From Valencia hispanica (Eukaryota > Chordata > Actinopteri > Cyprinodontiformes > Valenciidae), in contig OY747709.1 of assembly GCA_963556495.2 (NCBI GenBank), forward strand, positions 55,534,400 through 55,598,399: a stretch of 64,000 bases of DNA. Direction: 5' to 3'. The translations under genes were made by a program, and so were the position numbers. The first letter of the stretch is position 1. Each line of letters opens with the position of its first letter. This document shows positions 60,001-62,605 of the stretch, piece by piece. The notes under the pieces are model-generated. The model did no database searches. It was not told the origin of the DNA and worked only from the letters and a program-made list of their open reading frames with translations.

Positions 60001-62330
60001 CACTGTTATGGCTGAAAATGCTTCAGGGTTCCAAAATAAAACAAGACAGATTCCCAGAATGCGTTTAAGTATTTAATTTAAACATGTTTGGCCAGAACAT
60101 GGAGGGGACAGAGTTACTTGTGCATCGCCCTGCCCAACCTTTCTGACTAACAGTTTCAATAGTATTCAGTTATCCCTTGTTTATCTCTGAAGCCCGTCTT
60201 CTCCAATCTTCACGTCCAGCTTCTGGAGAACTGGTTCATGCCAGTCTGATAGTAAAGCATGAACCAGCACATCCCAGATCAGATCGTCTTGTAGATATTT
60301 TGCTGCTCTGGCTCCTGTAACTCCGGTGATCTGACATATCTTTATCAGGAACATTATGCTGGAACAATAAGCTTGCCTCCCCTAACTTGTCATCTTGCCC
60401 TAGATACATTCACTAGACAGAGAATATGTAATTAAATCCTAATTACATTGGAATATTCCGGCAACATCACATTGTATGATTGTTTTAAAGAATTTATTTG
60501 TATAATGTTCCAGAAAATAAGTATTTGGTCAATAACAAAAGCTCCCCTCAATCCTTTATGTAATCTTGGTTGGCCATGACAGAGGTCAAAGGTCTCCTGT
60601 AGGTCTTCACCAGGTTCTCACACACTGTAGCTGGTATTTTGGCCCATTCCTCCATGCAGATCTTCTCTAGAGCTGGGATGTTTTGGGGTTGTTGCTAGGC
60701 AACACAAACTTTCATCTCCCTCCTTATAGAAGAGCTTCTTAAAGTAGAAGTACAGGTCGTTTACAGGCCAGAATTCTTGTTTGTTTGTAGGTGCTAAATA
60801 CTTGCTAAATGCAGAATTAGATATTCCTTAAAAATCACACATTGTGATGAAGTGTACCTATGATGAAATTACAGACCTCTCATCTTTTAAGTGGGGAAAC
60901 TTGCACAAATTGGTGGCAGCCAAGTATTCTGTGCCCCACTGTAAGCTGAATCAAATAGAATTATAGATGCTCTCATGGGAATCTTTTTTTTTTATTCAGT
61001 TACCTGTACTCCTTGCATAGAGTTGAAAACGTCTGCACCAGGTGGGCAGGGGAGTGAATACTAATCTGTCAAAATGACAGATGGCCTTCAGACTTTTTCA
61101 TCACTGTTCTAAAACACCGGTCAAATGCGGAAGATATTCGGTCAACGTGACCCTTGATCCAACCTCACACACAAGCACCTCATTTTCAGCCTTCTTGGAA
61201 GAGTAAAAAGGATTTGGTAAAATGGGTACTCAAGTATTGAGTACCTGAGTACTGATATTAAGATCATAACATATGATTTAATACTTAAAAATCTGCACAT
61301 AACTTTACATTTTTGTCCAATTACATAATTTTTAAGACTAAAATAAATACATGATATAATTGTAAAATAACAAATTTGAGTAGAAAAAAACCTTTCCAAA
61401 TCCATTTTTTTCAAACTAAAACAAATGAAATCCACATTTACAGTAGGTAGTATATGCATGTGAGACCAAGATAAACTGGACCTCCAAACGGCACAACAGG
61501 CTCAACAGAACCTTCAAATGATTAAGCTTGTGTTCAAACAAGGGGTCTCACTTCAACATAAACCAAGAGTCTAGTTCGGTTTTATTCTGTCAAGTTACTC
61601 TCTGTGGGTAGAGTAGCCAGAAATGTTACTCAAGTAAGAGTAGCAATATTGCATAAAAGTATTACTCAAGTGAAAATAAAAAGTACAGTCTAGTAAAACT
61701 ACATTTAAAAAAAAAAAGTTATCAAGTAAATGTAACTGAGTTTATGTAACTACTTACTAGCCACCTCTGGTTTTAGCCTTATGTATGAAAACGCTCTTGG
61801 TTACATGATACGGTCACATCACTGCTATCCCTGATCTAAGATGGCGCTGTACTGTTTGTCTGATGAAGAGCAGAATAGTCCAAGTATCTCCTCACTGCTG
61901 TGTTGCAGTGAATGGAGGATTTTTATTGTTTCAGTGCTTCTGCTGCTTGAACAACATAATCTCAACAATAATTAACCTTTTTTCTCCTCAGTCAAAGCTC
62001 CTCAGTCAAAGCATCTAATAAAACTGAAGCTGGTGTTACCGTCCTCCCTGGATCAGGATAATTCTGCTGTGCTGGAGAAGGTAAATTATATTTATTTATT
62101 TAACAAACACCATATCCCATCAGAAACAACATCTACCTGTGGCTGCTTGATGAAACTCAGAGAGGAAAACAATAAACAAATTAAAATGCTGAGATATTCA
62201 GAACATATGTGTGTTTCAGCTGAAACAGAAGCTGGAGGATGATGGAGTGAAAGGAAACAAACTGAGCTGGAGGAAACAATCAGATGGAAAGATCTTCACG
62301 AAGGAAAAGAAGAAGAAAGACGAGCTTTAA
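15000..62330 (+). CDS. multi-CTLD C-type lectin with C-terminal KDEL (12-exon model)
   Basis: Exons: 15000-15036, 15105-15280, 23959-24178, 24780-25118, 29550-29725, 29933-30152, 30301-30633, 57415-57590, 57900-58113, 58258-58587, 61992-62080 and 62220-62330. They total 2,421 nt, or 806 codons plus stop if the TAG in exon 7 (codon 426) is ignored. Every exon has AG and GT borders and all phases agree. Product: signal peptide, six C-type lectin-like domains, then a short C-terminal domain ending KDEL. The family binds sugars on microbes or glycoproteins. CTLD1 and CTLD3 keep EPN and WND calcium/mannose motifs; the others are degenerate. No membrane segment is seen, so it is secretory or, given KDEL, ER-retained. 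Alternative: three tandem two-CTLD genes. However, no other signal exon or C-terminal exon was found. The TAG could make it a pseudogene unless exon 7 is skipped. Confidence 0.7.
15105..15280 (+). CDS. lectin exon 2: CTLD1 first half
   Basis: 176 nt from a CTGCAG acceptor to a GTAGGT donor, phase 1 to 0. Encodes [19 protein letters not shown] and [12 protein letters not shown], the first strand, helix and first cysteine of a CTLD. It is separated from its other half by an 8.7-kb intron full of transposons. Confidence 0.88.
15281..15879 (+). other. intron 2, left part
   Basis: No coding signal. It includes a block around 15700-15760 (CCGACTGGCATGGAGTGTGG) that looks like a dispersed repeat tail, family unknown. 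Confidence 0.4.
15880..16790. repeat. GC-rich interspersed repeat block
   Basis: A sharp rise in G and C compared with the AT-rich surroundings, G-rich on the + strand, with several overlapping open frames in both directions that look compositional. Similar in style to 21553-22150. Neither is recognised as a named family. It could be part of one larger element now split by the I-clade LINE. Confidence 0.4.
16791..17460. other. intron 2, AT-rich, no gene recognised
   Basis: Ordinary AT-rich sequence between the GC-rich block and the LINE insertion site. No coding frame with family motifs. Confidence 0.45.
17461..17474. repeat. target-site duplication, left copy
   Basis: TGAGGGCCACCATT, identical to 21208-21221 on the other side of the LINE. 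A perfect 14-bp match marks the insertion as recent. Confidence 0.88.
17475..21207 (-). mobile_element. I-clade LINE (Nimb-like), 5'-truncated, recent
   Basis: A - strand element bounded by a 14-bp target-site duplication. Its 3' end (low coordinates) has GGTGGCGGTAATGCTCC, CCACCCGCCAATAAAA and a short (GAA)n tail, as in fish I-clade elements. The 5' end is cut inside the endonuclease domain. Presence of an RNase H domain after RT supports the I group. The Nimb label is from general resemblance only. Confidence 0.85.
17584..21228 (-). CDS. LINE ORF2: truncated endonuclease + RT + RNase H, uninterrupted
   Basis: 1,214 codons with no stop or frameshift. Partial endonuclease (GGGCATFI near residue 30, GDFNSHN near 101, SDHY later), RT with the FADD box near residue 639, and RNase H from about residue 930 ([29 protein letters not shown]). 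A Cys-rich motif ([17 protein letters not shown]) lies near the end. The normal endonuclease start, with its catalytic Asn and Glu region, is missing. The ATG at 21228 lies in flanking DNA, so about the first seven residues come from the target site. The protein could keep RT and RNase H activity but not nick DNA normally. Whether it is expressed is unknown. Confidence 0.9.
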   Translation of the reverse strand: MQKWWPSNKKLEFKLFPYTIIRCDRGNGIGGGCATFINNNLNYRIIKIGKEEEYIGIEVYINKMKLYIVNYYNPCKKLDINNLKLILEGNYKHVVLCGDFNSHNTLWGGNKIDKNGEIIEEFIDTMNLVCLNDGRGTRINVHTGKSSALDLTLVSNQISGKCNWNIQENNLGSDHYIIFTKIYEDKVLLVEKREGRWVFKKANWYKFRNICEKEQGKINLEEDIETVEQTFRKVIIEAAELTIPKSKGTMKKKNVPWWNEHCEKAIKERNKSMKELKKRHNFDSLLKYKRLQAEARRVIKWAKRENWRGFCGKIGRSTSISEVWGMIRKMKGVYREFKYPVIKIGEDVAIKNEEKAEMLAQTFIKINSNANLSEDRWRRREESKKKNYEELDGGKRLTTIEIPFTLFELERAMGRTKITSPGKDNINYEMLKHLGDKMKAKLLGIYNNVWERGHLPKNWKEAIIIPIIKPGKDPSNPEYYRPIALTSHLGKLMERMITDRLNYYLESKKMIIKYQNGFRKGRGTMDSIVSLENEIRKAQNNKESLVIVYFDIEKAYDMVWKEGLLIKLKRLGFEGKIYNWIKDFLLNRYIQVKIGDKTSKRYKVDNGTPQGSVISPVLFSIMINDVFNDIGHDIGKALFADDGIIWKRGRNIKYLQKKIQETIIKVENWSYEWGFKFSVEKTKSMVFTRKKNVKIELNLYREKLEQVHSFRYLGVIFDEKLIWKENINKIEERCKKVINIMRCLRGNEWGASTKALKQIYIAMIRSVIDYGSIVYSSACNTLLKKIEVIQSQALRICCGAMKSTPIVSLQVEMGEMPLNLRYKLNTLNYWANVQGSEEDEHVVKEGMKMGGEYNNRKYESMIWKSCKLAEELNLKDKIFVKKFIYSPTPIWLLPKIYIDFYIQNEMGRRKGNGKWDYIVEKRLSETHKTFMPIYTDGSKELGKETTGFAFWIPKLGKYNKSRASNNLSIYTVEMLAISFSLQWIEQNGIKKSIICSDSMSALLSIKTISSDKRPDILFEIYECLFRIIMRELEIRFMWVPAHRGVEGNEVADYYAKQATKLRTTIEVPYSVAEIKAVIKKKIMEEWQEQWVREEKGRHLYNIKGKVGRMENIQMNNRNQVIISRMRLGHTALNNTLYIIGKHSTGLCDCGNNRETIEHVLIYCRKYICNRKTLEEKLKAKKYGEISLKNLLKGETDIYRLVIEFLKNSGLLNRI
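21208..21221. repeat. target-site duplication, right copy
   Basis: TGAGGGCCACCATT, perfect match to 17461-17474. Confidence 0.88.
21222..21552. other. intron 2, no gene recognised
   Basis: Continuation of the pre-insertion intron sequence; contains TTCTGGGAGATGTAGTTCTA, reminiscent of the end of LTR-like repeats in this window. No coding signal. Confidence 0.4.
21553..22150. repeat. second GC-rich interspersed repeat block
   Basis: GC-rich to about 22010, then a CA run and AT-rich tail. Overlapping long frames in several directions have Pro/Gly/Arg-rich, low-complexity composition and are not accepted as genes. Confidence 0.4.
22165..22870 (+). mobile_element. Rex1-like LINE, 5'-truncated fragment
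   Basis: Encodes [20 protein letters not shown] and [12 protein letters not shown], then breaks at stops. It is nearly the same DNA as 34000-34690, the end of the larger Rex1-like copy on the same strand. The tail is CCCTCTGGGATCAATAAAGT then TTTGAATTTG. Dead, 5'-truncated by incomplete reverse transcription. Confidence 0.88.
22871..23094. other. intron 2, no gene recognised
   Basis: Short spacer between the Rex1-like fragment and the next repeat. Confidence 0.4.
23095..23640. mobile_element. probable non-autonomous DNA transposon
   Basis: Starts near CCCCTTTCAAACAGGCC and has CTGTGTGAAAGCAG near its right side, a pairing typical of fish DNA-transposon ends, with a less AT-rich body. The - strand contains open frames of about 60-90 codons with no recognised domain. 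A target-site duplication was not established. Confidence 0.35.
23641..23958 (+). other. intron 2, right end
   Basis: AT-rich intron leading into the exon 3 acceptor (TTTTGCTTCAG). No other feature seen. Confidence 0.5.
23959..24178 (+). CDS. lectin exon 3: CTLD1 second half
   Basis: 220 nt, phase 0 to 1, TTCAG acceptor and GTGAGA donor. Encodes [14 protein letters not shown], then [14 protein letters not shown] and [12 protein letters not shown] and WND are the calcium and mannose-type ligand motifs of CTLDs, both intact here. The two final cysteines close the domain. Confidence 0.92.
24517..24721. mobile_element. miniature Tc1-like element
   Basis: 205 bp between TA dinucleotides (24515-24516 and 24722-24723). 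Left end CAGTTGGGCATAAAAGTAT, right end TTTTTTTGCCCCACAG. Inner sequence (GTACCTATGATGAAAATTAC) matches the longer Tc1 copy at 59862-60941. It ends 58 bp before exon 4. Confidence 0.8.
24780..25118 (+). CDS. lectin exon 4: CTLD2
   Basis: 339 nt, phase 1 to 1, TTCCAG acceptor and GTAAGC donor; a whole CTLD in one exon. Encodes [42 protein letters not shown] and RWEDSSC. EPN is kept but WND is replaced by WED, so calcium and sugar binding are doubtful. Confidence 0.9.
25119..25988 (+). other. intron 4, left part
   Basis: No gene recognised. 25550-25988 has mixed composition and probably belongs to an unnamed repeat that later received the hAT insertion. Confidence 0.4.
25997..26807. mobile_element. 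non-autonomous hAT transposon
   Basis: 811 bp flanked by a perfect 8-bp duplication CAGTCGGT (25989-25996 and 26808-26815), the hAT hallmark. Ends are TAGTGACG and CCCATCACTA (inverted). Inner phrases GAACCGGTTCTTT and GAGCCGGTTCTTTTT belong to a common fish hAT family. No transposase frame. Confidence 0.85.
26158..26198. repeat. (GGGAGA)n simple repeat
   Basis: About six GAGGGA-type hexamers inside the hAT element; a GGAT tetranucleotide run follows at about 26482-26503. Confidence 0.95.
26858..27748. mobile_element. TTAA-class DNA transposon remnant
   Basis: 891 bp bounded by TTAA (26854-26857 and 27749-27752) with perfect 17-bp inverted ends AGCTGCAGTAGGTAACT. TTAA sites point to piggyBac or Kolobok. 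The - strand carries a coding exon-like frame and a second short frame upstream. Transposase core is absent. Confidence 0.85.
27187..27435 (-). pseudogene. coding exon carried inside the TTAA element
   Basis: 82-codon frame from ATG at 27435. Lys-rich centre, then [20 protein letters not shown] and SELVMFLLD. The frame runs into a possible splice donor (GACAG then GTAATT, near 27190), as if it were a first exon. The AFERWREL...FLLD pattern recurs in uncharacterised fish proteins, probably transposon-encoded. A second - strand frame at 27635-27438 (Pro-rich) lies just upstream. Function unknown. Confidence 0.45.
27753..29145 (+). other. intron 4, AT-rich, no gene recognised
   Basis: Contains TTTATTT-rich sequence (27850-28400) and a short GTAT run near 28024. 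No exon-like frame, and in particular no signal-peptide exon for a second lectin gene. Confidence 0.45.
29146..29260 (+). mobile_element. L2 LINE fragment, ORF2 C-terminus
   Basis: Matches the DNA encoding the end of L2 ORF2 at 51865-51944 (GAGACAGACACT, AAGACCAGGCTTAA, GATAAAGCTTATAGT) and then stops. A small truncated piece. Confidence 0.75.
29550..29725 (+). CDS. lectin exon 5: CTLD3 first half
   Basis: 176 nt, phase 1 to 0, CTGCAG acceptor and GTATGT donor. Encodes [19 protein letters not shown] and [11 protein letters not shown]. Starts LCGTGVLP, recalling the post-signal segment of the - strand lectin, so this cassette may descend from a once separate gene. Confidence 0.9.
29933..30152 (+). 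CDS. lectin exon 6: CTLD3 second half
   Basis: 220 nt, phase 0 to 1, TTGCAG acceptor and GTAAGA donor. Encodes [30 protein letters not shown] and [12 protein letters not shown] and WND are both intact, so this is the second domain likely to bind mannose-type sugars. Confidence 0.92.
30301..30633 (+). CDS. lectin exon 7: CTLD4, with in-frame TAG
   Basis: 333 nt, phase 1 to 1, TTTCAG acceptor and GTAAGA donor. Encodes [20 protein letters not shown], then TAG at 30408-30410 where exon 4 has GAG (Glu). The frame stays open after it: [36 protein letters not shown] is changed to QPN and WND to WED. The stop would give a 425-residue product. Because the exon is a multiple of three with equal phases, skipping it leaves the frame intact. 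Confidence 0.9.
30634..31474 (+). other. intron 7 start; possible DNA-transposon end
   Basis: At 30896-31150 AAAGAGCAACTCACCCCC follows a TTTAA, and a + strand Met frame beginning at 31089 encodes [18 protein letters not shown]. This looks like the 5' part of a TTAA-class element, but the other end was not found. Confidence 0.3.
31475..34692 (+). mobile_element. Rex1-like (CR1 group) LINE, nearly complete
   Basis: 5' untranslated part from about 31475, one long coding region, then a short 3' part ending CCCTCTGGGATCAATAAAGT and GAATT repeats (34673-34692), the usual Rex1-type tail. Same strand as the lectin gene, inside intron 7. The fragment at 22165-22870 is a truncated sibling. Confidence 0.85.
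31670..34617 (+). pseudogene. Rex1-like endonuclease-RT, one frameshift from intact
   Basis: 908 open codons from ATG at 31670, then a frame change near 34390, after which about 70 codons complete the usual C-terminus (stop at 34617). Endonuclease motifs: [27 protein letters not shown] and SDHN (residues about 64-265). RT motifs: [32 protein letters not shown] and YSDD near residue 751 (Ser in place of the common Ala). The enzyme would nick target DNA and reverse-transcribe its own RNA. Confidence 0.88.
34800..34960 (+). mobile_element. Gypsy RT fragment
   Basis: A + strand frame encodes [12 protein letters not shown] and [13 protein letters not shown], matching the RT region of Ty3/Gypsy polyproteins. 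Only about 40 codons remain. Confidence 0.7.
35233..36234. mobile_element. non-autonomous hAT transposon
   Basis: 1,002 bp with a perfect 8-bp duplication CGTTCCAC (35225-35232 and 36235-36242). Ends CAGTGTTATCAA and TTGGCAACACTG are inverted. Many GTCGCTA/CTAGCGAC motifs lie near the ends, typical of a fish hAT family. Carries a LINE remnant. Confidence 0.88.
35997..36126 (-). pseudogene. I-clade LINE fragment inside hAT
   Basis: The - strand frame reads [16 protein letters not shown] then [11 protein letters not shown], aligning with [16 protein letters not shown] and the Cys motif at the end of the I-clade LINE at 17584-21228. An old, diverged relative. Confidence 0.7.
36243..37359. other. 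intron 7, no gene recognised
   Basis: Mixed sequence with purine-rich patches (36400-36440). No family motif in any frame. Confidence 0.4.
37360..37575 (-). mobile_element. LINE endonuclease fragment
   Basis: The - strand frame shows RRDGGVAI, then [12 protein letters not shown], resembling the middle of the endonuclease of L2-type LINEs. Short and decayed. Confidence 0.4.
37576..39978. other. intron 7, decayed repeats, no gene
   Basis: 38105-38230 and 39190-39320 contain related phrases (TTTATCAA, GTACGTAC/CGTACGCAC, GGAACAT) in opposite senses and may be the ends of a decayed DNA transposon. 39735-39790 holds the fish repeat motif CGTTTCGTCTCTCATCCAAG. No gene. Confidence 0.35.
39979..40152 (+). 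repeat. Ngaro split repeat A1, with TATA
   Basis: 174 bp, near-identical to 44790-44963. Contains TCTATATAAACTC near 40098, a probable promoter for the element's RNA. Confidence 0.92.
40192..42055 (+). pseudogene. Ngaro Gag, frameshifted
   Basis: Starts at ATG 40192 in a Ser/Pro-rich frame, with a SAP-like stretch ([15 protein letters not shown]) near 40710. It shifts frame at about 40780-40870 into a second frame ([16 protein letters not shown] near 41460). Two in-frame stops (about 41621 and 41639) precede Cys/His clusters [14 protein letters not shown] and [19 protein letters not shown] (41690-42040), likely RNA-binding fingers. Gag would package the element RNA. Confidence 0.75.
42086..43664 (+). 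pseudogene. Ngaro RT + RNase H
   Basis: The 5' part ([19 protein letters not shown]) is in one frame, with a shift near 42295, then a 442-codon open frame from 42336. RT has [16 protein letters not shown] and LLDDFLV, the family's version of the YADD box. RNase H has [24 protein letters not shown] and [14 protein letters not shown]. Only the early frameshift breaks it. Confidence 0.85.
43531..44685 (+). pseudogene. Ngaro tyrosine recombinase, frameshifted before the catalytic Tyr
   Basis: 384-codon frame overlapping the end of RT/RNase H. Catalytic Arg in GFLRCSEF, Lys in RRSKTDQ and [12 protein letters not shown] (H-x-x-R) are visible. After GISD a small deletion changes frame near 44530, so [14 protein letters not shown], with the expected nucleophile Tyr, is in another frame. 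The enzyme would have closed and inserted a circular DNA copy; this one cannot. Confidence 0.85.
44638..44789 (+). repeat. Ngaro split repeat B1
   Basis: Matches 45172-45333 (GGTCCTGAGCAGG ... TGGTCCTTGCTAGTGAA), apart from a short extra segment in B2. Confidence 0.9.
44790..44963 (+). repeat. Ngaro split repeat A2
   Basis: Second A copy, directly joined to B1. A C-rich spacer of about 200 bp (CCCCTCATCC repeats) follows. Confidence 0.92.
45172..45333 (+). repeat. Ngaro split repeat B2
   Basis: Terminal B copy that ends the element with GCTAGTGAA. Confidence 0.9.
45334..45755. other. intron 7, no gene recognised
   Basis: Short spacer between the Ngaro element and the - strand L2; frames show no known motif. 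Confidence 0.4.
46501..47841 (-). pseudogene. L2 RT, catalytic box kept, interrupted
   Basis: Two - strand frames (47841-47464 and 47310-46501) form one RT around the LTR insertion. [13 protein letters not shown] and [13 protein letters not shown] lie upstream; [33 protein letters not shown] and [10 protein letters not shown] lie downstream. Unlike the + strand copy, the catalytic FADD is intact. Confidence 0.85.
47232..47532 (-). mobile_element. solo LTR inside L2
   Basis: 301 bp with TGTCAGG and GTGACA ends, flanked by ATGAT (47227-47231) and TTGAT (47533-47537), a 5-bp duplication with one mismatch. The other L2 copy supplies the uninterrupted site (near 50910). The stretch GGACCCAAATGCAG resembles the Gypsy LTR at 63152-63781 in the same sense. 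Confidence 0.65.
48296..49120 (+). CDS. L2 ORF1: coiled coil + SGNH/GDSL-type esterase, intact
   Basis: 274 codons with no interruption. N-terminal heptad-like stretch ([18 protein letters not shown]), Pro-rich linker, then an SGNH hydrolase fold: VIGSSIVRN (block I Ser, near residue 117), HVGGNDTR (block III, near 164) and RDGIHPT (Asp-x-x-His block V, near 249). CR1/L2-group LINEs are known to carry such esterase ORF1 proteins, thought to help RNA binding or membrane handling; the substrate is unknown. Confidence 0.88.
   Translation: MFSYFPASFSDNGNCNKSNIFVALEARVSELEARLRAVEKPADSRSPLASTEPTRIEPPSRPPVEPAQPGPQAGWVTVRRKHSSRTQPLGHHQPVHVSNGFSALSDTPAERPTLVIGSSIVRNVALETPLTIAKCLPGARTGDIQSYLKLLAKDKRKYSKIVIHVGGNDTRLRQSEVIKISVASVCKFAKTMSDLVIFSGPLPDRTSDDMFSRMLSFHQWLSRWCPANDVGYIDAWLTFWGKPGLIRRDGIHPTLDGAALLSRNMDEFISPPKL
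49333..51944 (+). pseudogene. L2 ORF2, broken and internally deleted
   Basis: Endonuclease frame 49333-50118 ([40 protein letters not shown]), then two RT frames (50238-50792, 50799-51944). The stop between them falls at TAA 50790-50792, where the other copy reads on. About 75 codons after DLSA are deleted relative to the - strand copy, removing AFDTVDH and GVPQG, and the catalytic box reads HANDTQLY instead of [10 protein letters not shown] is dead. Confidence 0.85.
52303..53070 (+). mobile_element. 5'-truncated LTR-like repeat
   Basis: Matches the second half of the LTR-like element at 8236-9680, with shared phrases TTATCTCTGCCCAGACACAA, GTGTCCGTAGTTGAGCAAGA and CAGCGGGTCAGAACAAAAGA. Ends TGGAATCCCAAC. 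Joined directly to the cut end of the L2. Confidence 0.75.
53080..53490 (-). mobile_element. L2-like LINE RT fragment, second subfamily
   Basis: The - strand shows [18 protein letters not shown] and [15 protein letters not shown]. It differs clearly from the two L2 copies above, so it is another subfamily. Truncated. Confidence 0.75.
53545..55219 (-). mobile_element. BEL/Pao retrotransposon relic
   Basis: - strand order: Gag start at 55219 ([14 protein letters not shown]), more Gag to about 54667 ([16 protein letters not shown]), an aspartic protease ([16 protein letters not shown], 54580-54164), then the start of RT ([12 protein letters not shown] with a stop soon after; [17 protein letters not shown] and [15 protein letters not shown]). 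The RT is cut at about 53545; most of Gag, the rest of pol and any LTR pair are missing. Several frameshifts. Confidence 0.85.
55220..55580. other. intron 7; possible BEL leader/LTR remnant
   Basis: Lies upstream of the BEL Gag on the - strand, where a leader or LTR would be. No diagnostic motif seen. Confidence 0.3.
55581..56996 (+). mobile_element. non-autonomous hAT-like transposon with coding remnants
   Basis: 1,416 bp with inverted ends CAGGCCCGGCC...GGCCGGGCCTG-type (right end GGGCCGGGCCTG). Flanks CTTGTTCC and CATGTTCA agree at 6 of 8 positions, fitting a decayed hAT 8-bp duplication. The + strand keeps two exon-like pieces: a basic/acidic stretch ([15 protein letters not shown], about 55930-55984, GTAATG donor) and, after a CAG acceptor, [17 protein letters not shown] to a stop near 56838, phase-compatible. 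The transposase core is missing. Confidence 0.7.
56997..57414 (+). other. intron 7, right end
   Basis: AT-rich, leading to the exon 8 acceptor. No signal-peptide exon is visible, which argues against a separate gene starting here. Confidence 0.5.
57415..57590 (+). CDS. lectin exon 8: CTLD5 first half
   Basis: 176 nt, phase 1 to 0, CTGCAG acceptor and GTATGA donor. Encodes [20 protein letters not shown] and [10 protein letters not shown]. Confidence 0.9.
57900..58113 (+). CDS. lectin exon 9: CTLD5 second half
   Basis: 214 nt, phase 0 to 1, TTTCAG acceptor and GTGAGG donor. Encodes [31 protein letters not shown] and [11 protein letters not shown] is kept, but WND has become WYD, so calcium binding is probably weakened. 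Two codons shorter than exons 3 and 6. Confidence 0.9.
58258..58587 (+). CDS. lectin exon 10: CTLD6
   Basis: 330 nt, phase 1 to 1, TTTCAG acceptor and GTGAGG donor. Encodes [52 protein letters not shown] and KWEDRSC. EPN is KPN and WND is WED. Confidence 0.9.
58588..59639 (+). other. intron 10, left part
   Basis: No gene recognised; AT-rich with short frames only. Confidence 0.45.
59862..60941. mobile_element. Tc1-like transposon, internally deleted
   Basis: Inserted at TA (59860-59861 and 60942-60943). Left end CAGTGGGGCAAAA, right end TGTGCCCCACTG. Both inner arms carry the family's TTGTGCAAGT..CCCACTTAAA and CCTATGATGAAA-type motifs. Most of the transposase gene is deleted; a piece around 60530-60700 (TGGCCCATTCCTCCATGCAG) remains. 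Confidence 0.85.
60004..60466. mobile_element. solo LTR nested in Tc1
   Basis: 463 bp with TGTTATGG...CGGCAACA ends and a 4-bp duplication TCAC (60000-60003 and 60467-60470). It splits the Tc1 phrase GGAAATCAC|ATTGTATGAT. LTR/LTR recombination would have removed the inner part. Confidence 0.75.
60966..61569 (+). other. intron 10, no gene recognised
   Basis: AT-rich, with frames on both strands but none with family motifs. Confidence 0.4.
61570..61775. mobile_element. fragment of a common fish hAT-type repeat
   Basis: Phrases AGAAATGTTACTCAAGTAAG, AGTATTACTCAAGTGAAA and AGTTATCAAGTAAATGTAAC are characteristic of a widespread fish repeat. Ends not defined. Confidence 0.5.
61992..62080 (+). 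CDS. lectin exon 11: C-terminal domain, part 1
   Basis: 89 nt, phase 1 to 0, GTAAAT donor. The acceptor is CTCCTCAG at 61984-61991. A second CTCAG 14 bp on (62001-62005) would shift the frame and stop early. Encodes [20 protein letters not shown], a strand-turn-helix pattern seen at the end of multi-CTLD fish lectins. Confidence 0.75.
62220..62330 (+). CDS. lectin exon 12: C-terminal domain, part 2, ending KDEL
   Basis: 111 nt from a TTTCAG acceptor to TAA at 62328-62330. Encodes [20 protein letters not shown], then [16 protein letters not shown]. The WRKQ-DGK-F pattern is the conserved core of this tail domain. The last four residues are the ER-retrieval signal recognised by KDEL receptors. 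The Lys run before it would keep the tail exposed. Confidence 0.8.
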   Translation: MKQKLEDDGVKGNKLSWRKQSDGKIFTKEKKKKDEL

Positions 62331-62344
62331 ATATGAATTTCTTC

Positions 62345-62350
62345 ATTAAA
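62345..62350 (+). terminator. possible proximal poly(A) signal
   Basis: ATTAAA 15 nt after the stop codon. It may give a short 3' end. Confidence 0.35.
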
Positions 62351-62478
62351 TTTAATTCTTTTTGTTTTAAAATGTGGTTTAACAGTTAATCTCTGATATT
62401 TAGTCTGTTAAAAAAAAAGTGTGATTGTTTTTGCCAAGGTGGGGCTTTGAATATTGAGTAGAGACCGATCCATAGAAG

Positions 62479-62508
<30 letters not shown>
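62479..62508. repeat. poly(A) run
   Basis: Thirty consecutive A residues, directly upstream of the duplicated last-exon fragment. Confidence 0.97.
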
Positions 62509-62511
<3 letters not shown>

Positions 62512-62530
62512 TTACGTCAGCTTTGGATTG

Positions 62531-62605
62531 AAACAGGAAACCTGAAGCTGAGCTGGAGGAAACAATCAGATGGAAACATGTAGGAGAAGGAAGTCGAGAC
62601 AAACA
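62531..62605 (+). pseudogene. partial duplicate of lectin exon 12
   Basis: CTGAGCTGGAGGAAACAATC and the following GATGGAAA repeat exon 12 exactly, then diverge to a TAG in the matching frame. No KDEL. It lies about 200 bp past the true stop, in what would be 3' UTR. Confidence 0.75.

Larger units (their letters stand above)
59640..60965 (+). mobile_element. L2 LINE tail, split by a Tc1 insertion
   Basis: 59640-59861 matches the L2 3' end up to GTGAATTGGCGCTATATA. The tail resumes after the Tc1 as AAGCTGAATCAAATAGAATT (diverged form of AAACTGAATTGAATT). Confidence 0.7.

Noticed and set aside
62408..62602. Frame with a poly-Phe run
   Set aside because: Translation of the 30-A run on the opposite strand.
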